64,000 nucleotides of DNA. It comes from UBA6049 sp965662345. GTDB lineage: Bacteria > Bacteroidota > Bacteroidia > Flavobacteriales_G > Salibacteraceae. Location: assembly GCA_965662345.1 (NCBI GenBank), contig CBFIHE010000013.1, positions 1-64,000 of the forward strand, given 5' to 3'. Below, one piece after another: positions 15,549 through 24,883 of the stretch; position 1 is the first letter of the stretch; the number at the start of each line of letters is the position of its first letter. The position numbers and the translations under genes are program-made. The notes under the pieces are model-generated. The model was given only the letters and a program-made list of their open reading frames with translations. It did not search any database and had not been told where the DNA came from.

Positions 15549-17798
15549 ATGAGACGACTGGTACTTCTCTTCATTTCTTTTTGGTCAATGTGCTCATTAC
15601 TTGCCCAGAAGCCTTTCCCCTACAACAGAATGGATACCATTGAAATCAATCGCTTTGGTGTATCCTTAAAAAATGCTTGGGGTGGTGGGTTAAATACGCC
15701 TGTTTTAAATGAAATGGATTTAAATTGGGATGGCACCAAAGACCTTGTGGTTTATGATTCGTACTCAGGAAATGTAAAAACATTCTTAAATGATGGAATA
15801 AACGGAACAGCTAGCTACACCCATGCCCCTCAATTTGAGTCAGAATTTCCAAGGTCCCTGAACCTAGAACAATTCATGCTATTACGAGATATCAACTGCG
15901 ATGGCAAAGAAGATCTTTTTACCTACCGATTAGGTGGTATTGCTGTATACGAAAATACGGGGTCTGCTTCTACAGGCCATCAATGGAATTTATTGTTTGA
16001 CTATCTACCTGCCATCGTTTTCGGTCAACCAAGTGGGGTGTACATAAGCCCTATCGATATACCTTCTATTGAAGATATGGACGGAGATGGTGATTTAGAC
16101 ATACTGAGTACAGAAGTAGGAGGTGTAATCTTTTACATGTATGAAAACACTTCTACTTCCTGTGATACAATGATTTTTGAACGCCAAAATGGTTGTTGGG
16201 GCTCTTTTTATGAATCCTCCTTTGGAGACAGCCTCATTTTCAATGCGTCTTGTAAAGGTGGTGGTGGAGGTAACGCCTCAAGACACGCAGGATCTACAAT
16301 GCTTACCGTAGACCTAAATGGAGACGGAGCCGTTGAGCTTTTGGTTGGTGATATCGAGTCGAGTTCGTTAGTAGCTGTATTTAATAGCGGCACGCAAAAC
16401 AATGCGCAAATGACTGGCGCTGATTACGACTTCCCCTCTTCAACTATATCCGTTGATGTACAAGAGTTTAATGCTCCCTATTATATAGACGTAGATAACG
16501 ACAATGTAAAAGATCTCATTGTAGCGCCAACCAATTATTTGGCAGATGATGTTGATAATGTTTGGCTTTATAAAAACAACGGAACTACAAACAACGCAAA
16601 CTTGAGCTTTGTACGTAAAAACTTCCTTGGCAACAATATGGTTGATCTAGGAAAATACAGTTACCCAGAGTTTGTAGATGTAAATAGTGATGGGTTGTTA
16701 GATGTATTAATTGGTGGATTGGGGTATTTTCAAGATTACGACCCACAATTTTACACACCTGAATTCAACAGTGGCCTCGCATATTTCGAGAATACAGGAG
16801 ACAGTATTGAGCCTGTATTCAACTTCGTTACTGATGACTATCAGGGCTTACAAAGCACAGAAATAGAAGGCTGCTTTTCTACTTTCGGAGATTTAGATGG
16901 AGATGGAGATGAAGATATGATTGCAGGAACAGCAAACGGGTTCCTCTACTACTACGAAAATGTAGCCAATTCTGGGAGTCCAATGAGCCTTAGTTTAGTT
17001 GATACAGCTTTCATGAACATCAACAACGGACCGTTTGCTACACCTAGATTAATTGATCTGAACGGAGATACATTGCTTGATTTAGTAATTGGAGAGTATA
17101 ACGGCAATTTGAATTACCATCAAAATACGGGAACATCTTCAATAGCTCAGTTCAGCGATACACCAACAGTAGATACTTTAGGAGGTATTCATTTTTACAA
17201 TCCATTTCTTGAAGGGTTTATATCTGTTGATTTTGGCAATGCCGATAGTACAGGCGAACTCTTTGCTTTTGTTGGAACCCAAGACGGAACCGTTTACATC
17301 TATGATAGCATCAGTCAGAACCTCAATGCGGGCAACCACTTTAGGTTGGTAGACTCTCTAATGACGTACAACGCCCATACTGCTGTTGCAGCAGGAAATA
17401 TCAATTTTTCCGATAGTCTGGAGCTCATCCTTGGAGAAGCAGGTGGAGGGATATCTCTTTGGGGAAGAACAGCCATGTACATTCCACCCGTTGATACCGA
17501 CTCCATTGGGGATACCACATTGGTGCGAGAATTGCTTCCACCTCTACAAGAGCTAATTATTTTCCCAAATCCAACTCAAAGTGAAGTTACCCTTCAAATA
17601 ACAGGAAACTTCAATGGAAAGGCAGAGCTATACCTCCAAGATTTATCGGGTAGAGTTTATGAAACGCATGCTATTCCAGTATCTACAGGTCAAAGAGCAG
17701 AAAGTATTGACGTTTCGCACCTCAGTTCTGGCACCTATTTGCTCGTTTTAAAAGCTAGAAATAAACAAATCGTAAAAAGACTTGTCATTCATAAATAG
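15549..17798 (+). CDS. Secreted T9SS protein with FG-GAP/VCBS-like repeats
   Basis: This 749-residue protein starts with a signal peptide (ends SLLAQ). It contains at least eight calcium-loop repeats of the form D-x-[DN]-x-[DN]-x-x-x-D: DLNWDGTKDLVVYD, DINCDGKEDLFTY, DMDGDGDLDILSTE, DLNGDGAVELLVGD, DVDNDNVKDLIVAP, DVNSDGLLDVLIGG, DLDGDGDEDMIAGT and DLNGDTLLDLVIGE. They predict a beta-propeller surface protein. Residues from about 673 form a T9SS type A sorting domain (IFPNPTQSEVTLQI, then LSSGTYLLVL). The ligand or substrate is unknown. Confidence 0.85.
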   Translation: MRRLVLLFISFWSMCSLLAQKPFPYNRMDTIEINRFGVSLKNAWGGGLNTPVLNEMDLNWDGTKDLVVYDSYSGNVKTFLNDGINGTASYTHAPQFESEFPRSLNLEQFMLLRDINCDGKEDLFTYRLGGIAVYENTGSASTGHQWNLLFDYLPAIVFGQPSGVYISPIDIPSIEDMDGDGDLDILSTEVGGVIFYMYENTSTSCDTMIFERQNGCWGSFYESSFGDSLIFNASCKGGGGGNASRHAGSTMLTVDLNGDGAVELLVGDIESSSLVAVFNSGTQNNAQMTGADYDFPSSTISVDVQEFNAPYYIDVDNDNVKDLIVAPTNYLADDVDNVWLYKNNGTTNNANLSFVRKNFLGNNMVDLGKYSYPEFVDVNSDGLLDVLIGGLGYFQDYDPQFYTPEFNSGLAYFENTGDSIEPVFNFVTDDYQGLQSTEIEGCFSTFGDLDGDGDEDMIAGTANGFLYYYENVANSGSPMSLSLVDTAFMNINNGPFATPRLIDLNGDTLLDLVIGEYNGNLNYHQNTGTSSIAQFSDTPTVDTLGGIHFYNPFLEGFISVDFGNADSTGELFAFVGTQDGTVYIYDSISQNLNAGNHFRLVDSLMTYNAHTAVAAGNINFSDSLELILGEAGGGISLWGRTAMYIPPVDTDSIGDTTLVRELLPPLQELIIFPNPTQSEVTLQITGNFNGKAELYLQDLSGRVYETHAIPVSTGQRAESIDVSHLSSGTYLLVLKARNKQIVKRLVIHK

Positions 17799-17844
17799 GC
17801 TACTAGGAAGCTTATTACTTAAATTCAAAGCAAATTTTAGTTCT

Positions 17845-18288
17845 ATGAAAAAGTTCTTGCCCCTATTCATCATCGCGGCAGCTGGTATTGTTTTGGTCTT
17901 CAATAGTGAACTTCTGGGTGATTTAGAAGGAAATACAGATGCGGTATATCACATTGATGTAGAAAAAACTTCTCCAGAAGATGAGTTTGAAGCTGCTGAG
18001 CTTTATGCCCTTTACGCCAAGGATGGTGACGAGAGCAAAGCCGAGACGCTTACAGAAAACGTAATTGCTGTTCAAGGTACGGTTGAAAAAGTGGGAAGAA
18101 GTAGCACTGGAGATTATGTAGTTAAACTTGCTGGCGGGGTGAGTTGTTCATATAACAACAAAGGTAAAACCGATGTTAAAGACCTCAAGCCAGGAAATGT
18201 CATCCGAACTAAGGGTATAAATATCGGTTATGCCAAATCAAAAGATCAAGTCTTTTTGGTGCTTTGCGTTCTAGAAAGCGTGAAATAA
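17845..18288 (+). CDS. Small exported OB-fold (tRNA_anti-like) protein
   Basis: This 147-residue protein starts at ATG 17845. An upstream start at 17782 would overlap the previous gene and precedes a non-signal sequence, whereas MKKFLPLFIIAAAGIVLVF is a good signal or anchor helix. After an acidic stretch (EDEFEAAELYALYAKD), residues 75-147 form an OB-fold-like domain (VIAVQGTVEKVGRSSTGDYV, then VSCSYNN and IRTKGIN). That is the tRNA_anti-like domain of Bacteroidota exported proteins. Function is unknown. A terminator follows immediately. Confidence 0.7.
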   Translation: MKKFLPLFIIAAAGIVLVFNSELLGDLEGNTDAVYHIDVEKTSPEDEFEAAELYALYAKDGDESKAETLTENVIAVQGTVEKVGRSSTGDYVVKLAGGVSCSYNNKGKTDVKDLKPGNVIRTKGINIGYAKSKDQVFLVLCVLESVK

Positions 18289-18289
18289 A

Positions 18290-18321
18290 AAAGCCCTCGG
18301 TTATACCGAGAGCTTTCTTTT
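18290..18321 (+). terminator. Intrinsic terminator after the OB-fold gene
   Basis: AAAGC-C-CTCGG (18290-18300) pairs with CCGAG-A-GCTTT (18306-18316) with one internal mismatch and a 5-nt loop, followed by CTTTTTG. It also faces the 3' end of the reverse-strand tRNA at 18324. Confidence 0.8.
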
Positions 18322-18323
18322 TG

Positions 18324-18397
18324 TGGGCCCAACAGGGCTCGAACCTGTGACCCTCTGATTATGAGTCAGATGCTCTAACCAACTGAGCTATGGGCCC
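18324..18397 (-). tRNA. tRNA with CAU anticodon (Met elongator or Ile2)
   Basis: The reverse strand folds as a complete cloverleaf of 74 nt. The acceptor stem is GGGCCCA/TGGGCCC with discriminator A. The D-arm is AGCTCAGTTGGTTAGAGC, the anticodon loop CTCATAA, and the T-arm contains ACAGGTTCGAGCCCTGT. The CCA end is not encoded. A CAU anticodon serves elongator Met, or Ile after lysidine modification; the sequence alone does not decide. A TAAATTCG -7-like box lies just upstream. Confidence 0.95.
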
Positions 18398-18453
18398 TGC
18401 TTTTACAAGCGGAGTGCGAATTTATACAATTGAATGTATTTTTTACCATCTCA

Positions 18454-19107
18454 ATGAATCTTTCCGAAACCAAATCTCATTTTAAAAATATCCTTTTTGA
18501 TTTTGGAGGGGTAATACTGAACATCGATTTCGGCAAAACGGTAGAAGCTTTTAAAGAATGTGGCATTCCTAACTTCGATACCGTATTCTCAAAGTTTAAA
18601 CAAGATAACTTTATGCAGGAATTCGAGCGCGGCAAGCGATCACCGCACGAATTCTATGCCTACATCAGAAATCTTTCTAGAACCCCAATTACAAATAGCC
18701 AAATTGATGCCGCTTGGAATGCCCTGCTGCTAGATTATCCAGTTAAGCGGTTAGAGTTGTTGAATGAACTTGCTAAAAAGTACAACCTATACTTGCTTAG
18801 CAACACAAATAGCATACACTACGATGCCTTTCAAGCAAGTTTTAAGAATCAATTCGGATACCCTTTTGATTCACACTTTGAAGAAACTTTCTACTCGCAT
18901 ACCTTAGGAGAACGGAAACCAGATCATGCAGCTTATTTAAAAGTTTGCTCCATTGCTGGTATAACCCCTGAAGAAACCCTATTTATAGACGATACAGAAA
19001 TCAACACTAAGGCTGCTGATAGTATTGGTTTTCAAACGCTTCATATAAAAACAAATGATGAGATTCACCCCTTACTCACTCCGTTCTTGACAGAGCTCAA
19101 CCAATAA
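18454..19107 (+). CDS. HAD-superfamily hydrolase (YihX-like)
   Basis: This protein of about 217 residues starts at ATG 18454; the upstream in-frame start at 18430 adds only eight residues. HAD motif I is FDFGGVIL (nucleophile Asp and Gly-Gly variant), motif II is LLSNTN, the conserved Lys is in GERKPDHAAY, and motif III is LFIDDTEIN. The helical cap between motifs I and II fits the sugar-phosphate or nucleotide phosphatase group that includes YihX and epoxide-hydrolase N-domains. Its last 36 bases overlap the end of the convergent mce gene. Confidence 0.85.
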   Translation: MNLSETKSHFKNILFDFGGVILNIDFGKTVEAFKECGIPNFDTVFSKFKQDNFMQEFERGKRSPHEFYAYIRNLSRTPITNSQIDAAWNALLLDYPVKRLELLNELAKKYNLYLLSNTNSIHYDAFQASFKNQFGYPFDSHFEETFYSHTLGERKPDHAAYLKVCSIAGITPEETLFIDDTEINTKAADSIGFQTLHIKTNDEIHPLLTPFLTELNQ

Positions 19108-19476
19108 TCCATTCGCTGATTTGGGATGAATAAATGCCACCAACTTATTATCTGCACCCTGCTTAGGCTCATCAGAAATGAAAACAAAACCTTCTGATTT
19201 TAATCTACTGATTTCTTCGTAGATATTTTCTACATCAAAAGCAATATGATGAATTCCAGGTCTATTCTTGTCTAAATACTTTGCAATTGCGCTTTGCTCC
19301 CCTGTAGCCTCTAATAACTCAATCTTAGTCTCTCCCATTTGAAAGAAACTCGTTGATACGGCTTCGCTTTCTACCGTTTCTGTTTTATAATGTGCTTTAC
19401 CAAAAAGCTTTTTGAATACGCTATTCGCTTGCTCCAAGTCTTGGACAGCAATTCCAATATGTTCTATTTTTCTCAT
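19072..19476 (-). CDS. mce: Methylmalonyl-CoA epimerase
   Basis: This 134-residue vicinal-oxygen-chelate protein has family length. It starts KIEHIGIAVQDLEQA (metal ligand His) and continues with a glutamate ligand in TKIELLEATG. A second metal His sits in GIHHIAFDVENI, and the final ligand is in GLLVELCQ. It interconverts the methylmalonyl-CoA epimers in propionyl-CoA metabolism. Its start overlaps the stop of the upstream FAD oxidoreductase (TAATG), which indicates co-translation. Confidence 0.9.
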   Translation of the reverse strand: MRKIEHIGIAVQDLEQANSVFKKLFGKAHYKTETVESEAVSTSFFQMGETKIELLEATGEQSAIAKYLDKNRPGIHHIAFDVENIYEEISRLKSEGFVFISDEPKQGADNKLVAFIHPKSANGLLVELCQERSE

Positions 19477-20546
19477 TATTCGTGATTGTAGAATGAATAA
19501 AATCTTGCCAAAAGTACTTCTTCTTTAATGGACATGTCTCTATGCCAGTGAGATACCATATGCCTGGCCCAATAAGGAGCCATTAACACCGCCTTTGAAC
19601 CCATTCCATTAAAAAGCCAGATAGTTTTGTGCTTAGGGTGACTCCCTAACAAAGGTCTTCTTCCACGAACTGCAGGTCTAATTCCTGCTCTATGCTCAAC
19701 CACTTCATAGGGAACGGTAATAACCTTATTGAGTTTTTCCTTTAGTTCAGCCAGTCCTACATTTGTAGGGGATTGATTCAACTCTCTCCAATTGTAGGTT
19801 GCACCAACATTATAAAGGTTTTCGCCTATTGGGCATATAAACACTCCTTTACTGTAAATCCGATCAGATTTAAGAGAAGCACTGTAAATGGTAATCACCT
19901 CTCCTTTAACAGGTTGAAAAGGAACCCAATTAAAAAATGTATTCGTGAGAGCGTTTGGACCGTCAGCAAAAACCAGTTTAGCTGTACGAACTGCAGATCC
20001 ATCTTCAAGCTCATAGCTCACTCCATTTTCATCTGGCACGGCACGACTGGAGTCGAAACGTTCTCTTAAAAGCGAATCACCAAAATAAAGCCTGAATTGA
20101 TCCAAAAACGCTCTTGTATCCAAAAATCCTGCATGTTTTACAGGACCTAGAGAATCTGCTCGAACATGATCAATTGCTTCAAGAGACTCTGAGTCACCCA
20201 TAAATTCAGTCAATCTTGGTTCTCCAGATTTCAAATCCCAGTTATTACGCTCCTCAACCCCTGATAGGAGCCTGGCATAGTTCATTGAGTTGAAAAAAGA
20301 GCCTTTTGTGCACTCTTCCATCTCCTTATATACCTCCTCTGCTGCAGGAATAAACTGACTTGCCATCCAAGTAGCTGTTAATCTCTTAAAGACCATCGGA
20401 TGCCAAATTCCAGCAGCAACCCTGCTTGGAGAAGAAGGGTCTAGCGTATCAAATTGCAGCACCTTGAATCCGCTCTTTCGTAATTCATACCCCAAAACAG
20501 TACCAGATATGCCCTGCCCTACAATTATGTAATCAAAAATTCGCAT
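19476..20546 (-). CDS. FAD-dependent (DAO-family) oxidoreductase
   Basis: This 356-residue protein has an N-terminal dinucleotide-binding motif IIVGQGISGTVLGYEL (GxGxxG) and the DAO-family layout of FAD-binding and substrate halves. Later come LVFADGPNALTN and the C-terminal RAGIRPAVRGRRPLLG and NGMGSKAVLMAP segments typical of glycine-oxidase/D-amino-acid-oxidase relatives. The substrate is unknown. It precedes mce with a one-base overlap, and the reason for that pairing is not clear. Confidence 0.85.
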   Translation of the reverse strand: MRIFDYIIVGQGISGTVLGYELRKSGFKVLQFDTLDPSSPSRVAAGIWHPMVFKRLTATWMASQFIPAAEEVYKEMEECTKGSFFNSMNYARLLSGVEERNNWDLKSGEPRLTEFMGDSESLEAIDHVRADSLGPVKHAGFLDTRAFLDQFRLYFGDSLLRERFDSSRAVPDENGVSYELEDGSAVRTAKLVFADGPNALTNTFFNWVPFQPVKGEVITIYSASLKSDRIYSKGVFICPIGENLYNVGATYNWRELNQSPTNVGLAELKEKLNKVITVPYEVVEHRAGIRPAVRGRRPLLGSHPKHKTIWLFNGMGSKAVLMAPYWARHMVSHWHRDMSIKEEVLLARFYSFYNHE

Positions 20547-20613
20547 ATTGCGATGTCAACGATGCAACTTTTAAAATAAACCTTACGTCAAAGAAACATC
20601 AACAACATAAGTT

Positions 20614-21078
20614 ATGAAGCGATTAAACGTACTATTTGCATTTGTCTTTTTGTTCGCAATGTCGAGCATGGCTCAATCTAAAGGCACAGATATTTCGGTT
20701 AACCCGAGTGATGTTTCTAAAGATTGGCAAGAAATAACCACTGTTAACGGTATTCAAATAGATGCCAAAAGAGGTATTTGTCCTTTCTCAGGAGACGGAA
20801 ACAACCAAGAGCTTATTCTTTTGAAGGTAACAAACACTTCTGGTACCAAGCAGCTCTTCCGTTTTAACAAAGAAATGTACAATAACGACCAATGTGCTAA
20901 CTGTACTCCAGGCTCCACGGAATATTTAACGACTTTAACACTTGCTCCTGGGCAGAGCATTGAAAGTGACTGTACTAACTACCCAGTAATGAATACGTTT
21001 ATTCAATTCACTAAATGGGAGAATAAAACGGTACTGACTAAACTTATATTGACTGAACTTGAAGCTACAGAATTATGA
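20614..21078 (+). CDS. Small secreted protein of unknown function
   Basis: This 154-residue protein has a clear signal peptide (ends SSMAQ). The mature part has several Cys residues (RGICPFS, DQCANCTPGS, ESDCTN) and a predicted beta-rich domain. It is not assigned to a known family here. Its stop overlaps the start of the large T9SS type B gene by 4 nt (ATGA), so the two are co-translated. It could assist or accompany that surface protein. Confidence 0.7.
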   Translation: MKRLNVLFAFVFLFAMSSMAQSKGTDISVNPSDVSKDWQEITTVNGIQIDAKRGICPFSGDGNNQELILLKVTNTSGTKQLFRFNKEMYNNDQCANCTPGSTEYLTTLTLAPGQSIESDCTNYPVMNTFIQFTKWENKTVLTKLILTELEATEL

Positions 21079-23522
21079 GAAATAGAGTAATGAGATATTT
21101 AACCGCCATCATGGCAATTTTTGCGTTTGCGAACCTGTCTACGCAAGAAGCTCAGGCTCAGTGTATCATTAGTATTTTGAATGCTCCTGCAGATACACTA
21201 GATGTTCCTTGTGGAGCGGCCATTCAATTGGAGCGCGATACTTTAGGGGCATATGCATTGTTCACAGACTTTAACAATGGTCAAGTGGGTTTAGGATGGC
21301 AAACAACATCGAATGCCTCTTTAACCAACCCTTGTGGATCTGGAAGTAACGGATCTACGTATTTGTGGTTTGGTAATTCATCTACAGCTCCACGTAATTT
21401 GAGAACAACACCACTCAACATGTCTTGTGGGGGTCAAGTTTGTTTTGAGCTTCGCTTCTCTATTCAAGGACAAGCCGCTCCTTGTGAAGGCCCTGACCAA
21501 CCAAATGAAGGGGTAACTTTCGAATTTACGACAAATGGCGGTGCTACCTGGACTACCATTTTTGATTTTATTCCTAATACTGGTGGTTCTTTCAACTCGC
21601 AAACACCTGGCTCTGGAGACTACACAGGTTGGGCAACTTATTGTTACACCTTACCTCCTGCAGCTTCTGTAAATGGAGTAGAATTACGTTGGCAACAATA
21701 CGCTTCAACTTCAGCAGGCTTTGACCACTGGGGATTGGATTCCATTACGGTTCAAACTTTCTGTGGTGGGGTTTCTAACCTTTGGAATACAGGTGACACT
21801 ACGCAGTTCATTACTACCAATAACATCTTAACGCCTACGCAATACTGGGTAAGAAGAATTGTTCAGCCTGGTGGTGGTTCTACCGCTGCTCAGCCCGATA
21901 CGTGTTTTGATACTGTTGTGGTTCAACCACAACTTCCGCAGATTCCGGTTGATCCAACATTCGACCCTTTCTGCACTGGCAATGATGCAGAAGTACTCGT
22001 TGATTTTGCTAACGCAATGTTTGTTGATTCAAACACCAACTACAACTATTCTTGGGCACCTGCAGGGGTAATGGATTCAACTTCTATTGATTATGCTAGA
22101 AAAGATGACATTGTAGATGATACGGTGATTTTCTACAACATAGAACATCCACTCTATCCGCAATGTAGCTTTACAGATACCATTGACCTTAATGTAGGTG
22201 GAGTGCAAATCGATTCATTCAATGTAATTAATCCGTTATGTTACAATGAAGCCGTTCCTAGCGGAGAAGTAAACTTCTTCTGGAGTCAAAACATCTCTAG
22301 TCCGATTACAACCTTGTTTAGAAATGGTCAGTTCTATGCCTCTAACTTTGGAGCTACCAACTTTGGAGGTTTACCTGCAGATACTTATCAGATTGCTATT
22401 CGAGACTCTAGGTGTTTTGATACACTAGACTTTGTAATTACCGCAGCTGATACCCTGTTTATTGATACAAGTAATTTGGTGCTAGATATCTGTCAGACTT
22501 CTCCAACCGAGCAAATTGCTAGCGTCATTAACGGTATTGCTCCGTATACTTATTATTGGGATGGTACAAATTCAGATACGCTGAGCTTACAATCTAATAC
22601 AGATACTACCATCACTATTTATGCTATTGATGATGTAGGTTGTTCTTCAGACTCTGTAGATGTAACCTTTGTTCTTCCCGATCCGCTTAGTATTGAGCAA
22701 TTTGATACTACTGTGTGTGAAGGAGTAAATCTGCCTATCGTTGCGCGTGTAACTGGGGGTACTGGTAACTACGTATACGATTGGAATACGGGTGACTCTT
22801 CTGCAATCATTATTGTTGAAGCAACTCAAGGTGAAATTTACAGTGTAACCGTAGCAGATGGCTGTATGGAACCTGCTTCCATGACAGCAAACATTGATTA
22901 CTTATTTGCTCCTGAAGTAGGTATTATTAGAAGCTTTACAGATTCGAATAATACAGATGTAACTGAGCCAGATAACGATATCTTAGTTCAAGGCTACACT
23001 CCGTTCAATATCTTATTCCAGCCTTCAGTAAGCGATCCTGCTTACACCTACTTCTGGGATATGTGGAACAACGGTAATTCCGATGATACTCCTTATGGAT
23101 GGCCAGTACTTTCACAACCAGGTGATGTAGATGCTTCTTTCTCCTATGAAAAAGAAGGAACTTACGAAGTAATGCTCATCACTACTACAGAAGATGGATG
23201 TATTGATACTACATATGCTATTCACGAAGTGAAGTTCCGCGGAGCTCCGCCTAACGTGTTCACTCCAAATGGTGATGGTATTAATGATTACTTCTACATA
23301 CCAGGTTCTGAAGCTATAAGAGACTTTAAGCTTCAGATTTACAACAGATGGGGTAGACTAGTTTTTGAAACCAATAACGCCAATAATCCACAAAACGGTG
23401 GCGGTTGGGATGGCGCAGGTCATCAAGACGGTGTCTACTACTTTATCGCTACTGGTAAACGTGGAACTGGGGAAGCTTACCTTGAAAAAGGTACCATTAC
23501 CCTAACAGGCAGCGGAAGCTAA
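21075..23522 (+). CDS. Large secreted protein with T9SS type B (gliding-associated) C-terminal domain
   Basis: This 815-residue protein has a signal peptide (ends AQAQC). The region around residues 35-235 is a jelly-roll-like domain with Asn- and Gly-rich strands (FEFTTNGGATWTTIFDFIP). SprB-like and PKD-like repeats follow (YTYFWDMWNNG, then ASFSYEKEGTYEVMLITTTE). Residues from about 728 form the T9SS type B sorting domain: PNVFTPNGDGINDYF, KLQIYNRWGRLVFE and DGVYYFIAT. This domain targets adhesin-type proteins to the surface, often together with PorP/SprF partners, none of which is adjacent. It is co-translated with the small secreted gene. Confidence 0.85.
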   Translation: MRNRVMRYLTAIMAIFAFANLSTQEAQAQCIISILNAPADTLDVPCGAAIQLERDTLGAYALFTDFNNGQVGLGWQTTSNASLTNPCGSGSNGSTYLWFGNSSTAPRNLRTTPLNMSCGGQVCFELRFSIQGQAAPCEGPDQPNEGVTFEFTTNGGATWTTIFDFIPNTGGSFNSQTPGSGDYTGWATYCYTLPPAASVNGVELRWQQYASTSAGFDHWGLDSITVQTFCGGVSNLWNTGDTTQFITTNNILTPTQYWVRRIVQPGGGSTAAQPDTCFDTVVVQPQLPQIPVDPTFDPFCTGNDAEVLVDFANAMFVDSNTNYNYSWAPAGVMDSTSIDYARKDDIVDDTVIFYNIEHPLYPQCSFTDTIDLNVGGVQIDSFNVINPLCYNEAVPSGEVNFFWSQNISSPITTLFRNGQFYASNFGATNFGGLPADTYQIAIRDSRCFDTLDFVITAADTLFIDTSNLVLDICQTSPTEQIASVINGIAPYTYYWDGTNSDTLSLQSNTDTTITIYAIDDVGCSSDSVDVTFVLPDPLSIEQFDTTVCEGVNLPIVARVTGGTGNYVYDWNTGDSSAIIIVEATQGEIYSVTVADGCMEPASMTANIDYLFAPEVGIIRSFTDSNNTDVTEPDNDILVQGYTPFNILFQPSVSDPAYTYFWDMWNNGNSDDTPYGWPVLSQPGDVDASFSYEKEGTYEVMLITTTEDGCIDTTYAIHEVKFRGAPPNVFTPNGDGINDYFYIPGSEAIRDFKLQIYNRWGRLVFETNNANNPQNGGGWDGAGHQDGVYYFIATGKRGTGEAYLEKGTITLTGSGS

Positions 23523-23540
23523 AAGCAAGTAAATACAAGT

Positions 23541-23576
23541 AAAAAAGCCGTTCGAGAAATCAAACGGCTTTTTTTG
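23541..23576 (+). terminator. Intrinsic terminator after the T9SS type B gene
   Basis: AAAAAAGCCGTT (23541-23552) pairs with AACGGCTTTTTT (23563-23574) around a 10-nt loop. The structure is near-symmetric and could act in both directions, serving also the convergent CoA-transferase gene. Confidence 0.88.
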
Positions 23577-23593
23577 TGCCTGATTGTGAATGC

Positions 23594-24883
23594 CTAAATA
23601 AAAACTGATTTACTCAAATTATAGTACTCATTTGCTGTTTTGGTAAGCTCTTCTCTGTGATTTGGATGAGCAATATCAATAAGAGCCTTAGCTCGTTGAT
23701 GAATATTCTTACCATACAGCTCTGCAATTCCGTATTCGGTGATCACATAGTGAATATGTGCGCGTGTGGTTACCACACCAGCACCAGGCTTGAGTGAAGG
23801 CACGATTCTACTAATTCCTTTTGCTGTTGTAGACGGTAATGCAATAATGGGTTTACCGCCTTGTGATAAAGAAGCGCCTCGCATAAAGTCCATTTGTCCA
23901 CCAACTCCAGAATAGAAGCGCATACCTATACTGTCTGCACAAACTTGGCCAGTAAGGTCTACTTCAATAGCACTATTAATGGCTGTTACTTTAGGGTTCT
24001 TCTGTATGGTTTTAACATTGTTTACCCACTCAATATCTGCCATATTTACCAGAGGATTGTCATCCATGAAATCGTACAGGCGCTGAGAACCCATGGCGAA
24101 TCCACTAACCACTTTACCTGGATGAGAATGCTTGTACTTGCCTGTTACTACGCCACGCTCAATGAGGTCGAGAACCCCATCAGAGAACATTTCTGTATGT
24201 ATACCCAAGTCTTTGTGATGGTGCATTTGCTTTAATGCAGCATTGGGAATGGCTCCAATTCCCATTTGAAGTGTTGCTCCGTCTTCTACTAGACCAGCAA
24301 TATGAGCACCTATTTTCATCTCAACTTCATTGGGTTCTGAAGTGTTATGAATATGAATTGGGTGGTCTACCTCAACAAAGCTATCGAACGATGAAATATG
24401 AACTAGCCCATCACCGTGGGTTCTTGGCATATTAGGGTTTATCTGAGCTATTACATGCTGAGCACAATCTATAGCAGCTTTAGTGGCATCTACAGATACT
24501 CCCAACGAGCAGTACCCGTGTGCATCTGGTGAAGAAACCTGAATAAGTGCAACGTCTAATGGAAGAATACTTCTTCTAAATAAGAGCGGTACTTCACTCA
24601 AGAAAATAGGAATATACGAAGCATTACCTGCCGCTACAGCTCCTCTTACATTTGGGCCAATAAACAAGTTATTGATGTGAAAAGAATCCCTGTACTTGGG
24701 ATCGGCATAAGGTGCTTCACCATCGATATGAAGATGTATAAGCTCAACAGATTTTAACTCATCTGCTCTATTAGTTAGTGCATTTATGAGCTCTTGCGGT
24801 GCAGCAGAAGCGCTATGGATATATACACGATCGCTATTTTTTACGATCTTGACGGCCTCTTCAGGTAAAACAGGTTTGTACAT
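23594..24883 (-). CDS. Acetyl-CoA hydrolase/4-hydroxybutyrate CoA-transferase family protein
   Basis: This 429-residue protein has the family's length and motifs: SDRVYIHSASAAPQ near the start, MQMGIGAIPNAAL in the middle, NSAIEVDLTGQV with the catalytic Glu, GVGGQMDFMRGA and VITEYGIAELYG towards the end. It transfers CoA between acetyl-CoA or butyryl-CoA and a short acid. The ATG codon (24881-24883) overlaps, on the opposite strand, the ATG of the divergent HEPN-like gene (24882-24884). Its promoter, TTTTG-17-TAATTTCG, lies within that gene. Confidence 0.9.
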   Translation of the reverse strand: MYKPVLPEEAVKIVKNSDRVYIHSASAAPQELINALTNRADELKSVELIHLHIDGEAPYADPKYRDSFHINNLFIGPNVRGAVAAGNASYIPIFLSEVPLLFRRSILPLDVALIQVSSPDAHGYCSLGVSVDATKAAIDCAQHVIAQINPNMPRTHGDGLVHISSFDSFVEVDHPIHIHNTSEPNEVEMKIGAHIAGLVEDGATLQMGIGAIPNAALKQMHHHKDLGIHTEMFSDGVLDLIERGVVTGKYKHSHPGKVVSGFAMGSQRLYDFMDDNPLVNMADIEWVNNVKTIQKNPKVTAINSAIEVDLTGQVCADSIGMRFYSGVGGQMDFMRGASLSQGGKPIIALPSTTAKGISRIVPSLKPGAGVVTTRAHIHYVITEYGIAELYGKNIHQRAKALIDIAHPNHREELTKTANEYYNLSKSVFI